NCBI GenBank assembly: GCA_964360255.1
Contig: CAYHVK010000014.1
Coordinates: 1-64,000, forward strand
Direction: 5' to 3'
Source of the DNA: CAYHVK01 sp964360255
Lineage (GTDB): Bacteria; Bdellovibrionota; Bdellovibrionia; Bdellovibrionales; UBA1609
DNA: 64,000 nucleotides
This document shows, piece by piece, positions 1-8,691 of the stretch (the first letter of the stretch is position 1; the number at the start of each line of letters is the position of its first letter). A program made the translations under genes and the position numbers. The notes beneath the pieces are model-generated. The model saw only the letters and a list, made by a program, of their open reading frames with translations. It had not been told where the DNA came from and did no database searches.

Positions 1-417
1 GCTTTAAAAGAGTACAATAGCTTCTTACAGAAAAATTATCCAGGCCTCAGCGACGAAGAGCAAAAAGCTCAGCGCTCTATTGCTTCCATTCGCCAGTCCA
101 TCAATCAAAAAGTGATGGAAAAATTAAATAGCTGTAAGACTCTTGTGGGCCAATCTCAGTTCAAACAAGGCATGAAGGCTTGCGATGAGGCTTTACGTGA
201 AGACCCACAAAATAGCGAAGCTAAAGAACTTAAGAAATCAGCACTTTCACAACTCCAACGAGAATTTAGAACGATCTACGAAGACAGCCGTCTCGAAGAG
301 AGTATGGGTAACGTAGAAGCCGCAAAGCAAAAATGGAAAAAAATTAAAGACGACAGCTTTCCTGGTGAAGAATTTTACGAGAAAGCGAAGATTAAGCTTA
401 AAAAGTACGAAGGCTAA
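1..417 (+). CDS. C-terminal part of a TPR-like helical protein (partial)
   Basis: The gene enters from the left edge; the frame is open from base 1 and 138 residues are visible before the stop. The visible part is charged and helical. It contains a TPR-like stretch, KACDEALREDPQNSEAK, with the A..AL..DP.N..A spacing of tetratricopeptide repeats, followed by a second helical pair. No catalytic motif is visible. It ends 5 bp before the next gene, so the two are probably co-transcribed, and an ExbB/ExbD motor pair lies downstream. In predatory and gliding delta-type bacteria such TPR proteins often carry an N-terminal FHA domain, but that part lies outside the window, so the full architecture is unknown. 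Confidence 0.7.
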   Translation, partial: ALKEYNSFLQKNYPGLSDEEQKAQRSIASIRQSINQKVMEKLNSCKTLVGQSQFKQGMKACDEALREDPQNSEAKELKKSALSQLQREFRTIYEDSRLEESMGNVEAAKQKWKKIKDDSFPGEEFYEKAKIKLKKYEG

Positions 418-422
418 ACATC

Positions 423-1103
423 ATGAGTTTCGAAGAACGCTCGTACAACAGTGAGTTGTACCGCCCAAAACCAGAGGTGATCTACAATCCATCAAGCGGG
501 TTATTGGTCGTCGCTACGCCTTGGGGTCCTCGCCCTTCTGCTCGCAAAGCCGCACAGTTTTTACAAGACTTTTTGCTTTCCGCGCGAGAGGACTCTGAAG
601 CGACGTCTCCATTTGCTAAGCTCTCTTGCCTTTCACCCCTTGGCAATCAGCTGCGCTTGGCCGTAAAAATGACCAATGATTTGATCTATCAAGAGGATAA
701 CAAACAAGAGTATGTCAGTGGAATTGAACTCACAGTTGTTTTACGCAATCAATACGAAGTGGCTATTGCGCAATTCGGCCACCCCTTTCTGCTCTTAGAT
801 CGCCCGGCTACGGGGTTGACTCCACTGGGCAGCCAAATTGATCTGAGTTCAGAGCTCAGCTTTGAGACAGAAATGGTTCCACCCCTGCCATCTAAACTTT
901 TAGGAGTCGATCCGACCTCAGATTTTGCTGTTCAGTCTATTCGTTATTCGCCTGGTGATCGCTACGTTTTGATATCACGCTCAAGTTTGCCAGCCGAAGT
1001 TTATGCACTCCCTTATGGACGCCGGGCTCTCCACGAAATTTCACAAACTTTGTCTAAAACTAATGAGAGAATGCCGTTCTGGCTTGGATCTCTAACGCTC
1101 TAA
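423..1103 (+). CDS. Degenerate PP2C-like protein, function unknown
   Basis: A cytoplasmic protein of 226 residues without signal peptide or membrane segment. The layout recalls a PP2C/SpoIIE-type phosphatase: a central segment (about residues 70-125) with alternating strands including VAIAQFGHPFLLLDR, where active enzymes have the A-x-x-GDSR-x-Y/F strand, and later GDRYVLISRSSLP (about 180-192), where active enzymes have GD-x-LLLCSDGL. The metal-binding aspartates are absent at the places I would expect them, so I would not call it a phosphatase. It follows the TPR-like protein by 5 bp. Its stop codon overlaps that of the convergent gene downstream. The family assignment is inference from pattern only. 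Confidence 0.6.
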   Translation: MSFEERSYNSELYRPKPEVIYNPSSGLLVVATPWGPRPSARKAAQFLQDFLLSAREDSEATSPFAKLSCLSPLGNQLRLAVKMTNDLIYQEDNKQEYVSGIELTVVLRNQYEVAIAQFGHPFLLLDRPATGLTPLGSQIDLSSELSFETEMVPPLPSKLLGVDPTSDFAVQSIRYSPGDRYVLISRSSLPAEVYALPYGRRALHEISQTLSKTNERMPFWLGSLTL

Positions 1104-2920
1104 TTGACGACGGCTTGCTTCGCCATTCTTCGCTCGACCACGAGGCGAAAACCCTTAAATTCAGGAAGCCATAATGCTAATTCAACGGCGCTCGGGCCAG
1201 CTGGTAAATCTAAAACAGTGTCCCACATTAAACCGTTGCGATAATTAAGCGCTGCGATTCTTTCTTCGATTTTTGAAGCGAGATACGAACGGAAAAATTT
1301 TTCTTCATTTTCTGATTTGTTATCACGGGAAGAATTCAACCATTCTTTAAAAAGAGTCACTGTATGATCTTTGCAATCTTTAGCTACCTTAGAGGTTTTC
1401 AATAACAAAAAGGCTAAGCAACCTTTAGTTAGAGGTGCTATTTTCTTTCCTCTTTGTCTTTGCGCTATGTAAACCCAATCTTCATTCTTAGTCTCAATAC
1501 CCAGATCTAAGAGATTGTCCCAGTTTTTCTTTTGAATATAAAGACGAGCGAGCCAGCCGACAATTTGCTTTTCCCAAGGACGTTTTTTAACGAGTACGCC
1601 AAGGCGAAGCTGGGTGTCCGCCGAAACTTCGTTTCCGCTAAATAATTGTGAAGCTAAAACGACTTTTTCGAGAGTGACTTCATCTGGCGCTACCCAGTGC
1701 TGCAGGTTGTTTTTCGAAATAAAATTATAAAAGCTGTCATAATTTCCACGATTCATACTATCACGAAAAGAAAGTGGCGACGTCTCTGTACGATCAATTA
1801 AGCTGTTGTAAAGTTTGGGGCGAGCATCATTTAAAAATAGAAACTGCTCTTGGCGCAGAGCCACTCTCACTTCCCCGAGATTTCTCCATACCGACCAAGC
1901 GGATTGTGATTCAATAAGACGATCTTTCGCCCAACTGACGGATGGACGATCAAGAGTGCTCAATAAAGAAACCACATCAAATTTAGATAAAGTGTTGGGC
2001 TGAACTTGAATGAGCTCATGTAAGGTTAACCCCACATCTACAAGAGAAATATTGCTATCAATAGACCACTCAACCGACTCTTCACGTCGACTCCTGGCCG
2101 GCTTGATCATTAACGTGACTTGAGTGTTTTCGCTGTTCAAGTTAAGGGCACGAATTTGATTTTGTCTTTGCGATGAAATTTTGCCGTTCGTCCCAAAAAG
2201 AACAATATTCGAACGATCCCATAAATTTTGTTTTTTCATCTCGGTTATAAAAGCGTCTAAGCTTTCATCAATTTCAGCAAGCTGACTCTCTTCTGTGAGG
2301 CTTCGAGACACGCCAATATCTGAAACGGTCTGAGTCATCGGAAACTGAAGATCTGGGAAAAATAAAAAACTCATGAATGGGCTACCGCCCACTTCGCGGT
2401 CGATCCATTTAAAAAACAATTCGATGTTCTGCGCAGCGGGACGATAAAGTTGATTGAGTTTTACCGAAACATTATCTTCAAAAAGCTCGAAGCCTTGATC
2501 GATTCCCGATTTTCGCCAAATGGGTGGACCGCCCGAGAAAAAGGCTGTGCGATACCCCTTTTTAACGGCTTTCTCTGGCAAGCTATCAAGCGCTTCTGAA
2601 AGATACTGAGAGCCATTATGAGTAAGACCATGTTCTGACGGATACTGCGCCGTGAGCAATGAGGCCAGAGTCGCCTGACTCATGACTGATGGTGTAAAGG
2701 CATGGGTAAACCGCACCGATTCGGCACAAAACTTATCAAACCCTCCACGAAGCTCAGCATTTTCATCTGCTACACTTTGTACACAGTTGATTTCATCAAA
2801 ACCAAGACCCTCTATAGCAATAACGATAATATTTGGATTTTGTTCTGAACCTTCAATGCAACCAGCTAAAAGACTGGCTATAGAAACAAGAATACAAAAT
2901 AGAACCGGTTTTAAACTCAT
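1100..2920 (-). CDS. Sulfatase/alkaline-phosphatase-fold lipoprotein, probably degenerate
   Basis: The reading frame is open further upstream, to 3121, but that extension overlaps the divergent ExbB-like gene and is unlike protein. The chosen ATG gives a classic lipoprotein signal, hydrophobic and ending LLAGC with the lipidated Cys at residue 21 (606 aa); an ATG at 2944 is the alternative. After it come IIVIAIEGLGFDE, TLASLLTAQYPSEHG and GYRTAFFSGG, which match the N-terminal half of sulfatase-superfamily domains. The sulfatase C/S-x-P-S-R signature is missing, as are the usual DD near the start and the DHG near residue 250 (here FGTNGK). The metal site therefore looks lost. The C-terminal third is helical and unassigned. 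It is probably an outer-membrane or periplasmic lipoprotein. Confidence 0.7.
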   Translation of the reverse strand: MSLKPVLFCILVSIASLLAGCIEGSEQNPNIIVIAIEGLGFDEINCVQSVADENAELRGGFDKFCAESVRFTHAFTPSVMSQATLASLLTAQYPSEHGLTHNGSQYLSEALDSLPEKAVKKGYRTAFFSGGPPIWRKSGIDQGFELFEDNVSVKLNQLYRPAAQNIELFFKWIDREVGGSPFMSFLFFPDLQFPMTQTVSDIGVSRSLTEESQLAEIDESLDAFITEMKKQNLWDRSNIVLFGTNGKISSQRQNQIRALNLNSENTQVTLMIKPARSRREESVEWSIDSNISLVDVGLTLHELIQVQPNTLSKFDVVSLLSTLDRPSVSWAKDRLIESQSAWSVWRNLGEVRVALRQEQFLFLNDARPKLYNSLIDRTETSPLSFRDSMNRGNYDSFYNFISKNNLQHWVAPDEVTLEKVVLASQLFSGNEVSADTQLRLGVLVKKRPWEKQIVGWLARLYIQKKNWDNLLDLGIETKNEDWVYIAQRQRGKKIAPLTKGCLAFLLLKTSKVAKDCKDHTVTLFKEWLNSSRDNKSENEEKFFRSYLASKIEERIAALNYRNGLMWDTVLDLPAGPSAVELALWLPEFKGFRLVVERRMAKQAVVN

Positions 2921-3071
2921 CGACTTGCATGATATCTTGACCATGGGTAATTTGAAAGGTGCCCGGTTGCTAATCGGTGCTGCGACCTGACATAAAACTG
3001 TGCTTGGGTGATCGCGCACCGATTTGCAACCGGCCGGGCTCGCGCACGAGCATCTTTTTACAGGAGACCCC

Positions 3072-3701
3072 ATGCTTTCAGAAAAGTTTTTCGTTATTGC
3101 CCAATATGGCCACGATTTCACACTTTACCTACTCGTTATCTTGAGTATCTTCAGTATCGCCTTCATTTTTGAACGCGCTCGCACCCTTTCTTTGGCTCTT
3201 AGCAAAAGCGAAGCGGTAACGAAACAGTTGCAGGAGACTTTACAGAGTAATTCGATTAAAGACTTCGGCACCTTTACCCCCGACAAAGATTCATTTGTGG
3301 GTAAAGCTGTGTCTTACGGTCTTCGCCACACCAAAGAGCATGGCTCTAAAGGCCTCGAAGAAATTTTCAGCTCTTACTCTTTGAATGAGCGCCCTCACCT
3401 AGAAAAATATCTGAACTTCTTAGCCACTGTTGGTGCCAACGCTCCTTTCATCGGACTTCTCGGTACAGTATTCGGCATTATGGAAGCCTTCAGAGCTCTA
3501 GCCACTTCTCAAGGAGAAATCACAGCAGTGATGGTGGGGATCTCTGACGCTCTCGTAGCAACAGCGATCGGCCTCTTTGTGGCGATTCCAGCAGTTGTGG
3601 CTTACAATTACTTCCAGAAAAAAGTGAAGCGCATTATGCAAACTCTCGAGTCAGCTAAAGATCTTTGCGTTGCTTACGCAAAAACTGTTAAGGGAGCGTA
3701 G
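3072..3701 (+). CDS. MotA/TolQ/ExbB proton channel family protein
   Basis: An inner-membrane proton-channel subunit of the TolQ/ExbB/MotA family that would convert proton flow into work together with an ExbD/TolR partner. The start at 3072 is set by an AGGAGA ribosome site seven bases upstream; an in-frame ORF from 3024 is longer but has no such site. Three membrane segments are visible: about residues 12-32, then FLATVGANAPFIGLLGTVFG (about 115-135), then a third near 155-175. The G-x-L-G-T-V-x-G motif is the family signature. The partner gene follows after 23 bp. The MotA-like AglR/AglQ proteins of gliding bacteria belong to the same family, so a role in gliding, envelope energisation or uptake cannot be separated from sequence alone. 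Confidence 0.9.
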   Translation: MLSEKFFVIAQYGHDFTLYLLVILSIFSIAFIFERARTLSLALSKSEAVTKQLQETLQSNSIKDFGTFTPDKDSFVGKAVSYGLRHTKEHGSKGLEEIFSSYSLNERPHLEKYLNFLATVGANAPFIGLLGTVFGIMEAFRALATSQGEITAVMVGISDALVATAIGLFVAIPAVVAYNYFQKKVKRIMQTLESAKDLCVAYAKTVKGA

Positions 3702-3724
3702 TTCTACTACGAAAGGGTTTCACC

Positions 3725-4132
3725 ATGGCTTCAAAAATCGGTGGCGATAGCGATGAACCAATAGCGGACATTAACATTGTTCCGTTTGTTGATATTATTC
3801 TCGTGGTTTTGATTATCTTTATGATCACCACCCCGTTTATTGTAAAACCAAGCATCAATATTAATTTACCTAAAGCGGCTAGTGGCGAAGAGACTGTACC
3901 AAGTGAAATCACAGTTTCTATCACGTCTGATGGCACTTCTATGCTGAATGGCAAACCTGCTACTGACGAGCAGATTGCCGCTTTCGCGGCTGAAAGCATC
4001 GCTAAACGCGCCGACACTCAAGCCATCATCTCCGCAGATAAAGACGTGCCTCACGGCCGTGTTATTGGAATTTTAGATGTGATTAAGTCCTCAGGTATTA
4101 CGAAGTTTGCTATTACCATTGATAAGAAATAG
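3725..4132 (+). CDS. ExbD/TolR biopolymer transport protein
   Basis: The ExbD/TolR partner of the upstream channel subunit, 135 residues, anchored by one membrane segment. The segment ADINIVPFVDIILVVLIIFM (about residues 17-36) carries the family's essential membrane aspartate in the NIVPFVD context. The rest is a periplasmic domain, with ITVSITSDG and the strand pattern of TolR ending KFAITIDKK. Overlap with antisense frames is incidental. Together with the preceding gene it would form a complete proton-driven motor unit; no TonB, TolA or TolB gene is adjacent. A TonB-like protein sits at 31.7 kb. The gene is convergent with lipB and separated from it by about 75 bp that hold a repeat-like sequence. 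Confidence 0.9.
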   Translation: MASKIGGDSDEPIADINIVPFVDIILVVLIIFMITTPFIVKPSININLPKAASGEETVPSEITVSITSDGTSMLNGKPATDEQIAAFAAESIAKRADTQAIISADKDVPHGRVIGILDVIKSSGITKFAITIDKK

Positions 4133-4138
4133 AAAAAG

Positions 4139-4190
4139 GGTACCGGCTTCCCGTTTGAATTTTTCGGACGGACAACCGACTTTCGGACAC
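4139..4190. repeat. Degenerate copy of intergenic palindromic element
   Basis: The gap between the convergent exbD-like and lipB genes holds ggtaccggcttcccgtt followed by ttcggac and tttcggacac. The same words, with one change in the first, open the left arm of the large palindrome at 14186. No long stem forms here, so this may be a decayed or partial copy. It is placed where a terminator would be useful for both genes, but there is no clear T-tract. Confidence 0.35.
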
Positions 4191-4206
4191 GTAACGCGCC
4201 TACTTA

Positions 4207-4863
4207 CTAGCTCAACAACTTAGCCAGCTCTGCCACCAGCAAACCCTGCACTCGCTCACGCAATTCAGCCGGATCACCAGCATTACTACCAAGCTCTGTC
4301 TCTACCGAAGTCATCACTGAAGTACTAAACCCACATGGGTTGATACCAGTGAACGCCAACGGATCATGAGTCACATTGAGTGCTAAGCCGTGATAGCTGA
4401 CCCACTTTTTAATAGCGATGCCGAGCGAAGCAATTTTATGCTCCCCCACCCACACACCTGTAAGTGACGGGCCATCTGCAACCTTCACCGTGCGAGCTTC
4501 AGCATCGAGACCAAATTCTTTGAGTGTCGTCACAAGAGCAGCTTCTAGAAGGCGCATGTAATCGTGTAAGTCACGAGCATCAATATTCTTCCGTGCCGCT
4601 GCCAGATTCAGAATCGGATAAATAACGATTTGATTGGGCCCGTGATAAGTCGCGCGACCACCACGAGAAGTTTCAACAGTCTCACCAGTCCAGCCGAATA
4701 CATCTCCGGCTTGGGTCCCGCGACCTAAAGTGACCACCGGAGAATGTGTACAAACAATGAGAGTTTCGGGGCGTTGCCCGCTAAAGACTTCTTCTACGTA
4801 CTGAAGTTGCCTCGAGGTGGCCTCTTGATAAGGCACCTCCCCCCAATTCTCAATGCGTAGCAC
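4207..4863 (-). CDS. lipB: Lipoyl(octanoyl) transferase LipB
   Basis: Transfers octanoate from acyl carrier protein to the lipoyl domains of 2-oxoacid dehydrogenases, the step before LipA. The family motif RGGRATYHG is at residues 67-75. The catalytic lysine lies in KIASLGIAI (K143) and the catalytic cysteine in NPCGF (C177). The frame is open upstream to 5034, but that part lies inside lpdA. A GTG at 4863, preceded by an AGCAGG site, gives 218 residues, the normal family length. This start overlaps the end of lpdA by 14 bp, so the two are likely translationally coupled. It is the last gene of the lipA-pdhC-lpdA-lipB operon. Confidence 0.93.
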   Translation of the reverse strand: MLRIENWGEVPYQEATSRQLQYVEEVFSGQRPETLIVCTHSPVVTLGRGTQAGDVFGWTGETVETSRGGRATYHGPNQIVIYPILNLAAARKNIDARDLHDYMRLLEAALVTTLKEFGLDAEARTVKVADGPSLTGVWVGEHKIASLGIAIKKWVSYHGLALNVTHDPLAFTGINPCGFSTSVMTSVETELGSNAGDPAELRERVQGLLVAELAKLLS

Positions 4864-6316
4864 GTGCACCTGCTGTAGTGCCGGCGGTCGCACGGGTGAG
4901 TGGCTTCTGAATAATATGAATAGCGTGACCAAGAGCTGCTTCTGCCGCCTCCATAACCGCTTCACCGAGTGTTGGGTGAGGGTGAATAGAAAGTGCGAGA
5001 TCTTCAAGCGTTGCGCCCATTTCAATAGCAACAACCGCTTCGCTGATCAAATTTGAAACTTCTGGGCCCACCATGTGAACACCGAGAACACGATTTGTTT
5101 TGGCATCTGCGATAATTTTAATAAAGCCGTCAGTTTCCATAATAGAAACAGCGCGACCGTTGGCTCCGAATGGGAATTTACCGATTTTCAGATCAGTGAA
5201 ACCATTTGTTTTGCACTCTTCTTCAAGCCAGCCCGCTGAAGCGATTTCTGGATCAGTAAATACAACGGCCGGAACGGTCTTCGCATCATAAGCACGGTTA
5301 GCGCCGCCAATAATTTCAGCGACCATAACGCCTTCGTGGCTCGCTTTGTGGGCGAGCATCGGCTGACCACAGATATCACCAATAGCGAAGATGTGAGCGA
5401 CGTTTGTGCGACGTTGAGCATTCACTTTGATAAAACCTTTTTCATCAATGGCGATACCAACACCCTTAAGATTTAATTGATCACTGTTCGGGCGACGGCC
5501 CACCATCAAAAGGATTTTCTCAGTCTTGATAGTTTCCATTTTGCCGTTAAGGTCGTAAGAAATTTCGTACTCAGCGCCATTCTTTTTGTAAGATTTCGCT
5601 TTTGCACCGATTACAACTTTAACGCCGTTTTTCTTTAGTTTTCTCTCGACAACTTGAACGCAATCACGATCAGCAACACCGTTAAGTAATGCCGTACCCG
5701 CTTCAAGGACTGTCACTTGCGATCCAAGCTTAGATAAGTAACCACCGATTTCTAGGCCGATGTAACCGCCACCGATAACCACAGTTGTTTTTGGGAGTGT
5801 GCTCAGAGCTAACGCTCCAGTAGAAGAAAGAACATTTGTCTCATCAATTGCAAAACCCGGAATTTCAATGGGACGTGAGCCTGTTGCGATAATAAAATTC
5901 TTAGCTGTGACTAAGCTAGTGCCTTCTGCACCTTTTACTTCAAGCTGCGTTGTCGTTTTGAAATTCGCTTCACCGCGAATCACAGTGACGTTATTGCCTT
6001 TTAATAATTGAGCTACGCCGCCTGACATCTTGTCGCAAACCGATTGCTTCCAAGTCACAAGCTTCTTCATGTCGATTTTTACATCGCCTTTAATCTCAAG
6101 ACCCATTTCTGGGGCATCATGCTCAATACGAGTTTTCAAGTGAGCCGCAGAGATCATGGCTTTTGAAGGAATACATCCGACGTTTAAGCAAACTCCGCCT
6201 AAGTATTCACGCTCGATGATACAAGTTGTTTTGCCCGTCTGAGCTGCACGAATGGCCGCCACATATCCACCAGGACCTGCTCCAATAACACAAACATCAA
6301 AATTAACAGCGCTCAT
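4850..6316 (-). CDS. lpdA: Dihydrolipoyl dehydrogenase (E3)
   Basis: The flavoprotein that reoxidises the dihydrolipoyl arms of the pyruvate (and probably other 2-oxoacid) dehydrogenase complexes with NAD. The FAD-binding GAGPGGYVAA is near residues 12-21. The redox-active pair in GGVCLNVGCIPSK is C43/C48. A second nucleotide site, GGGYIGLEIG, is near 180, and the dimer-interface catalytic HPHPTLGE is near the C-terminus. The 488 residues are slightly longer than usual because of a Thr/Ala-rich tail. The start codon overlaps the pdhC stop by one base (TAATG). It sits between pdhC and lipB in one operon. Confidence 0.97.
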   Translation of the reverse strand: MSAVNFDVCVIGAGPGGYVAAIRAAQTGKTTCIIEREYLGGVCLNVGCIPSKAMISAAHLKTRIEHDAPEMGLEIKGDVKIDMKKLVTWKQSVCDKMSGGVAQLLKGNNVTVIRGEANFKTTTQLEVKGAEGTSLVTAKNFIIATGSRPIEIPGFAIDETNVLSSTGALALSTLPKTTVVIGGGYIGLEIGGYLSKLGSQVTVLEAGTALLNGVADRDCVQVVERKLKKNGVKVVIGAKAKSYKKNGAEYEISYDLNGKMETIKTEKILLMVGRRPNSDQLNLKGVGIAIDEKGFIKVNAQRRTNVAHIFAIGDICGQPMLAHKASHEGVMVAEIIGGANRAYDAKTVPAVVFTDPEIASAGWLEEECKTNGFTDLKIGKFPFGANGRAVSIMETDGFIKIIADAKTNRVLGVHMVGPEVSNLISEAVVAIEMGATLEDLALSIHPHPTLGEAVMEAAEAALGHAIHIIQKPLTRATAGTTAGARATH

Positions 6317-7686
6317 TAAATCATCTCCAGCATCAACTGAGTTGGGTTTTCAATTCGCTTTAAGAAAGCTTTCAAGAAATTCGCAGCTACAGCGCCATCG
6401 ATCAAACGGTGATCGCAAGTCGCTGTGAAATTCATCGTTTGTTTCGGCAAGAAAGTTTTGCCGTCCCAAACTGGTTTTGTTTCTAGTTTGTACATACCAA
6501 TAATCGCCACTTCTGGGTGATTGATGATTGGAGTTGCGTACGCTCCACCCACGCTACCGATATTGGTAATCGTGATTGTTGCGCCCTTCATATCTTCTAA
6601 GCCAATTTTACCATCACGAGCTTTACCAGCGAGGTCATTGATCTCTTTTGAAATTTGCAAAATTGATTTTTGATCAACGTTCTTAATCACCGGCACCAAC
6701 AATCCATTTGGAGTATCAGCCGCGAAGCCTACGTTGAAATATTTTTTGTAAACAATCTCTTGCGCGGCATCGTCTATTGAAGCGTTGAACATTGGGAATT
6801 CACGCATCGTCGAAACAAGCGCTTTCATAACGAACGGAAGGTAAGTCACCTTCACGCCATACTTCTCGCCCACTTCTTTGGCTTGTAAACGTGTTTGCAC
6901 CAAATTATCAACCTGAGCTTCATCCATAATTGTGAAGTGAGGCACGATGTGTTTTGTCTGCTGCATCTGTTCTGCAATTTTACGACGGATACCACGAAGG
7001 GCTACACGCTCTTCGCCACCAGGCTGACCAGTGAATGACGGACGCGGAATATCCATTGCGGGCTTTTTAGCAGACGCTGGAGCAGTTGCTGAACCATTCG
7101 CAGCTGGAGCGTGTCCACCTGTGTAGGCGCCAGAACCTTTTGAATAATTTAAAACATCTTCGCGAGTCACGCGGCCAGCTAGACCAGTGCCCGAAAGAGT
7201 ATTCACATCCACTTTCATTTCACGAGCCAAACGGCGCGTGCTTGGAGTCGCAAGAACATTGACATCAGCTGCTGGAGGATAAACATCCATACCGCCGCCA
7301 TTAGCTGGAGCTGCTGACATTGCAGGAGCTTGTGCCGCCGGTGCAGATGCTGGAGCTTTTGCTGCAGTCGGAGCTGACGCTGAACCTGCTTTCGCAGGTT
7401 GCGGAGCTGGTGCTGCTGCAGCCGGAGCTGCTTTAGCGCCACCTTCTGCAGTTTCTAAAACGATCAGTGTCGACTCAATCGGCACCACATCGCCTTCTTT
7501 AGCTTTTAGTTCTTTTACTGTACCCGCAACTGGAGTTGGAACTTCTACCGTTGCTTTATCAGTCATAAGTTCAACAATCGCTTGGTCAGCTTTTACAACG
7601 TCACCTGGTTTCACGAGCCATTTTACGATCTCGCCTTCAGTTACGCCTTCACCAATATCTGGGAGTTTAATATCTTTTAACGCCAT
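6316..7686 (-). CDS. pdhC: Dihydrolipoyl acetyltransferase, E2 of pyruvate dehydrogenase
   Basis: The core subunit of the pyruvate dehydrogenase complex; passes the acetyl group from its lipoyl arm to CoA. One N-terminal lipoyl domain carries the lipoylated lysine in MTDKATVEVP (K44). An Ala/Pro-rich linker follows, then a peripheral-subunit-binding domain (ATPSTRRLAREMKVD, about 155-185), then the catalytic domain ending in the DHRLIDG active-site motif near residue 430. A 2-oxoglutarate or branched-chain E2 has the same plan, but the operon with lipA/lipB and a separate aceE favours pyruvate. A GGAGA ribosome site lies just upstream, and the gene overlaps the lipA end by 10 bp. Confidence 0.93.
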   Translation of the reverse strand: MALKDIKLPDIGEGVTEGEIVKWLVKPGDVVKADQAIVELMTDKATVEVPTPVAGTVKELKAKEGDVVPIESTLIVLETAEGGAKAAPAAAAPAPQPAKAGSASAPTAAKAPASAPAAQAPAMSAAPANGGGMDVYPPAADVNVLATPSTRRLAREMKVDVNTLSGTGLAGRVTREDVLNYSKGSGAYTGGHAPAANGSATAPASAKKPAMDIPRPSFTGQPGGEERVALRGIRRKIAEQMQQTKHIVPHFTIMDEAQVDNLVQTRLQAKEVGEKYGVKVTYLPFVMKALVSTMREFPMFNASIDDAAQEIVYKKYFNVGFAADTPNGLLVPVIKNVDQKSILQISKEINDLAGKARDGKIGLEDMKGATITITNIGSVGGAYATPIINHPEVAIIGMYKLETKPVWDGKTFLPKQTMNFTATCDHRLIDGAVAANFLKAFLKRIENPTQLMLEMI

Positions 7687-8642
7687 GTTGTCTCCGTAGT
7701 TGTTGATTCATTCTCAGGTGTGGCCGTTGGCTCTACAGCCAATGCAATCTCGTTTTTACGTTTGTTAATCATTCCAGTCATAAAGAATTCGCCAGCGCGA
7801 TAGCTACTGCGAACAAGTGGTCCACTCGCCACATACAAGAAGCCCATATCTTCAGAAACTTTCTGCCAATGAGCAAATTTTTCTGGAGTCACATACTCCT
7901 CAACTTTTAATTTATATTTCGTTGGTTGCAGATACTGACCAAAAGTCACGACATCGCAATCAATAGCACGAAGATCTTTAAGTGTTTGCAGGATCTCATC
8001 ATCTTGCTCGCCAAGACCTAGCATGATCGAAGTTTTTGTATAGCGAGTTGGATCATGTTTTTTTACGAATGCTAAAACATCCATCGATTGTTTGTAAGTC
8101 GCCCGCGGATCACGCACGCGTTTTTGCAAACGTTCAACAGTTTCAATGTTATGAGCAAACACATCAGGTTTTGCGTCCACGATTTTTGCTACGTACTCCA
8201 TATTGCCTTTAAAATCTGGAGTCAGAACTTCAACAAGAAGATCTGGCTTATGATGTTTGATCGTCGAAACTGTACGAGCAAAGTGACCAGAGCCTTCATC
8301 TGGCAAATCATCACGGTCAACACTCGTAATAACTACGTAATCGAGACCCATTTGTGAAATAGCGAAACCCACTTTTTCTGGCTCATCGTTATCGATCTTG
8401 CCTTTCGGGTTACCAGTTTTTACAGAACAGAAACGGCAACCGCGGGTGCAAACTTCACCCATAAGCATAAATGTGGCAGTACCACCACCCCAGCACTCAC
8501 CCATATTGGGGCAGCGGGCTTCTTCACAAACCGTTGCAAGATTGAGAGATTTCAACAGTTTTTTAATTTCGACATATTTTTCGCCACCAGGTGCGCGAAC
8601 CTTGAGCCACTCGGGCTTTGAACGTACGGGAGTAGTTTGCAT
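7677..8642 (-). CDS. lipA: Lipoyl synthase LipA
   Basis: A radical-SAM enzyme that inserts two sulfurs into protein-bound octanoyl groups, acting on the product of LipB. Both iron-sulfur clusters are visible: the auxiliary cluster C39/C44/C50 in CEEARCPNMGEC and the radical-SAM cluster C65/C69/C72 in CTRGCRFC. The C-terminal RSSYRAGE motif, whose serine ligates the auxiliary cluster, is also present. The frame opens at 8702, but the ATG at 8642 follows an AAGGA site and gives the usual 321 residues. First gene of the operon; it is divergent from sfsA with 49 bp between the two starts, so that gap must contain both promoters. Confidence 0.96.
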   Translation of the reverse strand: MQTTPVRSKPEWLKVRAPGGEKYVEIKKLLKSLNLATVCEEARCPNMGECWGGGTATFMLMGEVCTRGCRFCSVKTGNPKGKIDNDEPEKVGFAISQMGLDYVVITSVDRDDLPDEGSGHFARTVSTIKHHKPDLLVEVLTPDFKGNMEYVAKIVDAKPDVFAHNIETVERLQKRVRDPRATYKQSMDVLAFVKKHDPTRYTKTSIMLGLGEQDDEILQTLKDLRAIDCDVVTFGQYLQPTKYKLKVEEYVTPEKFAHWQKVSEDMGFLYVASGPLVRSSYRAGEFFMTGMINKRKNEIALAVEPTATPENESTTTETTWR

Positions 8643-8691
8643 TTTTAGTCCTTTTCTTGCATTGTCAGTCTTACTCTGAAGGAGCCACGAA

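Noticed and set aside
2921..3121. Upstream extension of the sulfatase-like gene
   Set aside because: It overlaps the divergent ExbB-like gene, has no membrane or domain pattern, and would hide the clear lipoprotein signal that starts at 2920.
4864..5034. N-terminal extension of lipB
   Set aside because: It lies within lpdA in another frame; LipB homologues start near the GTG at 4863.
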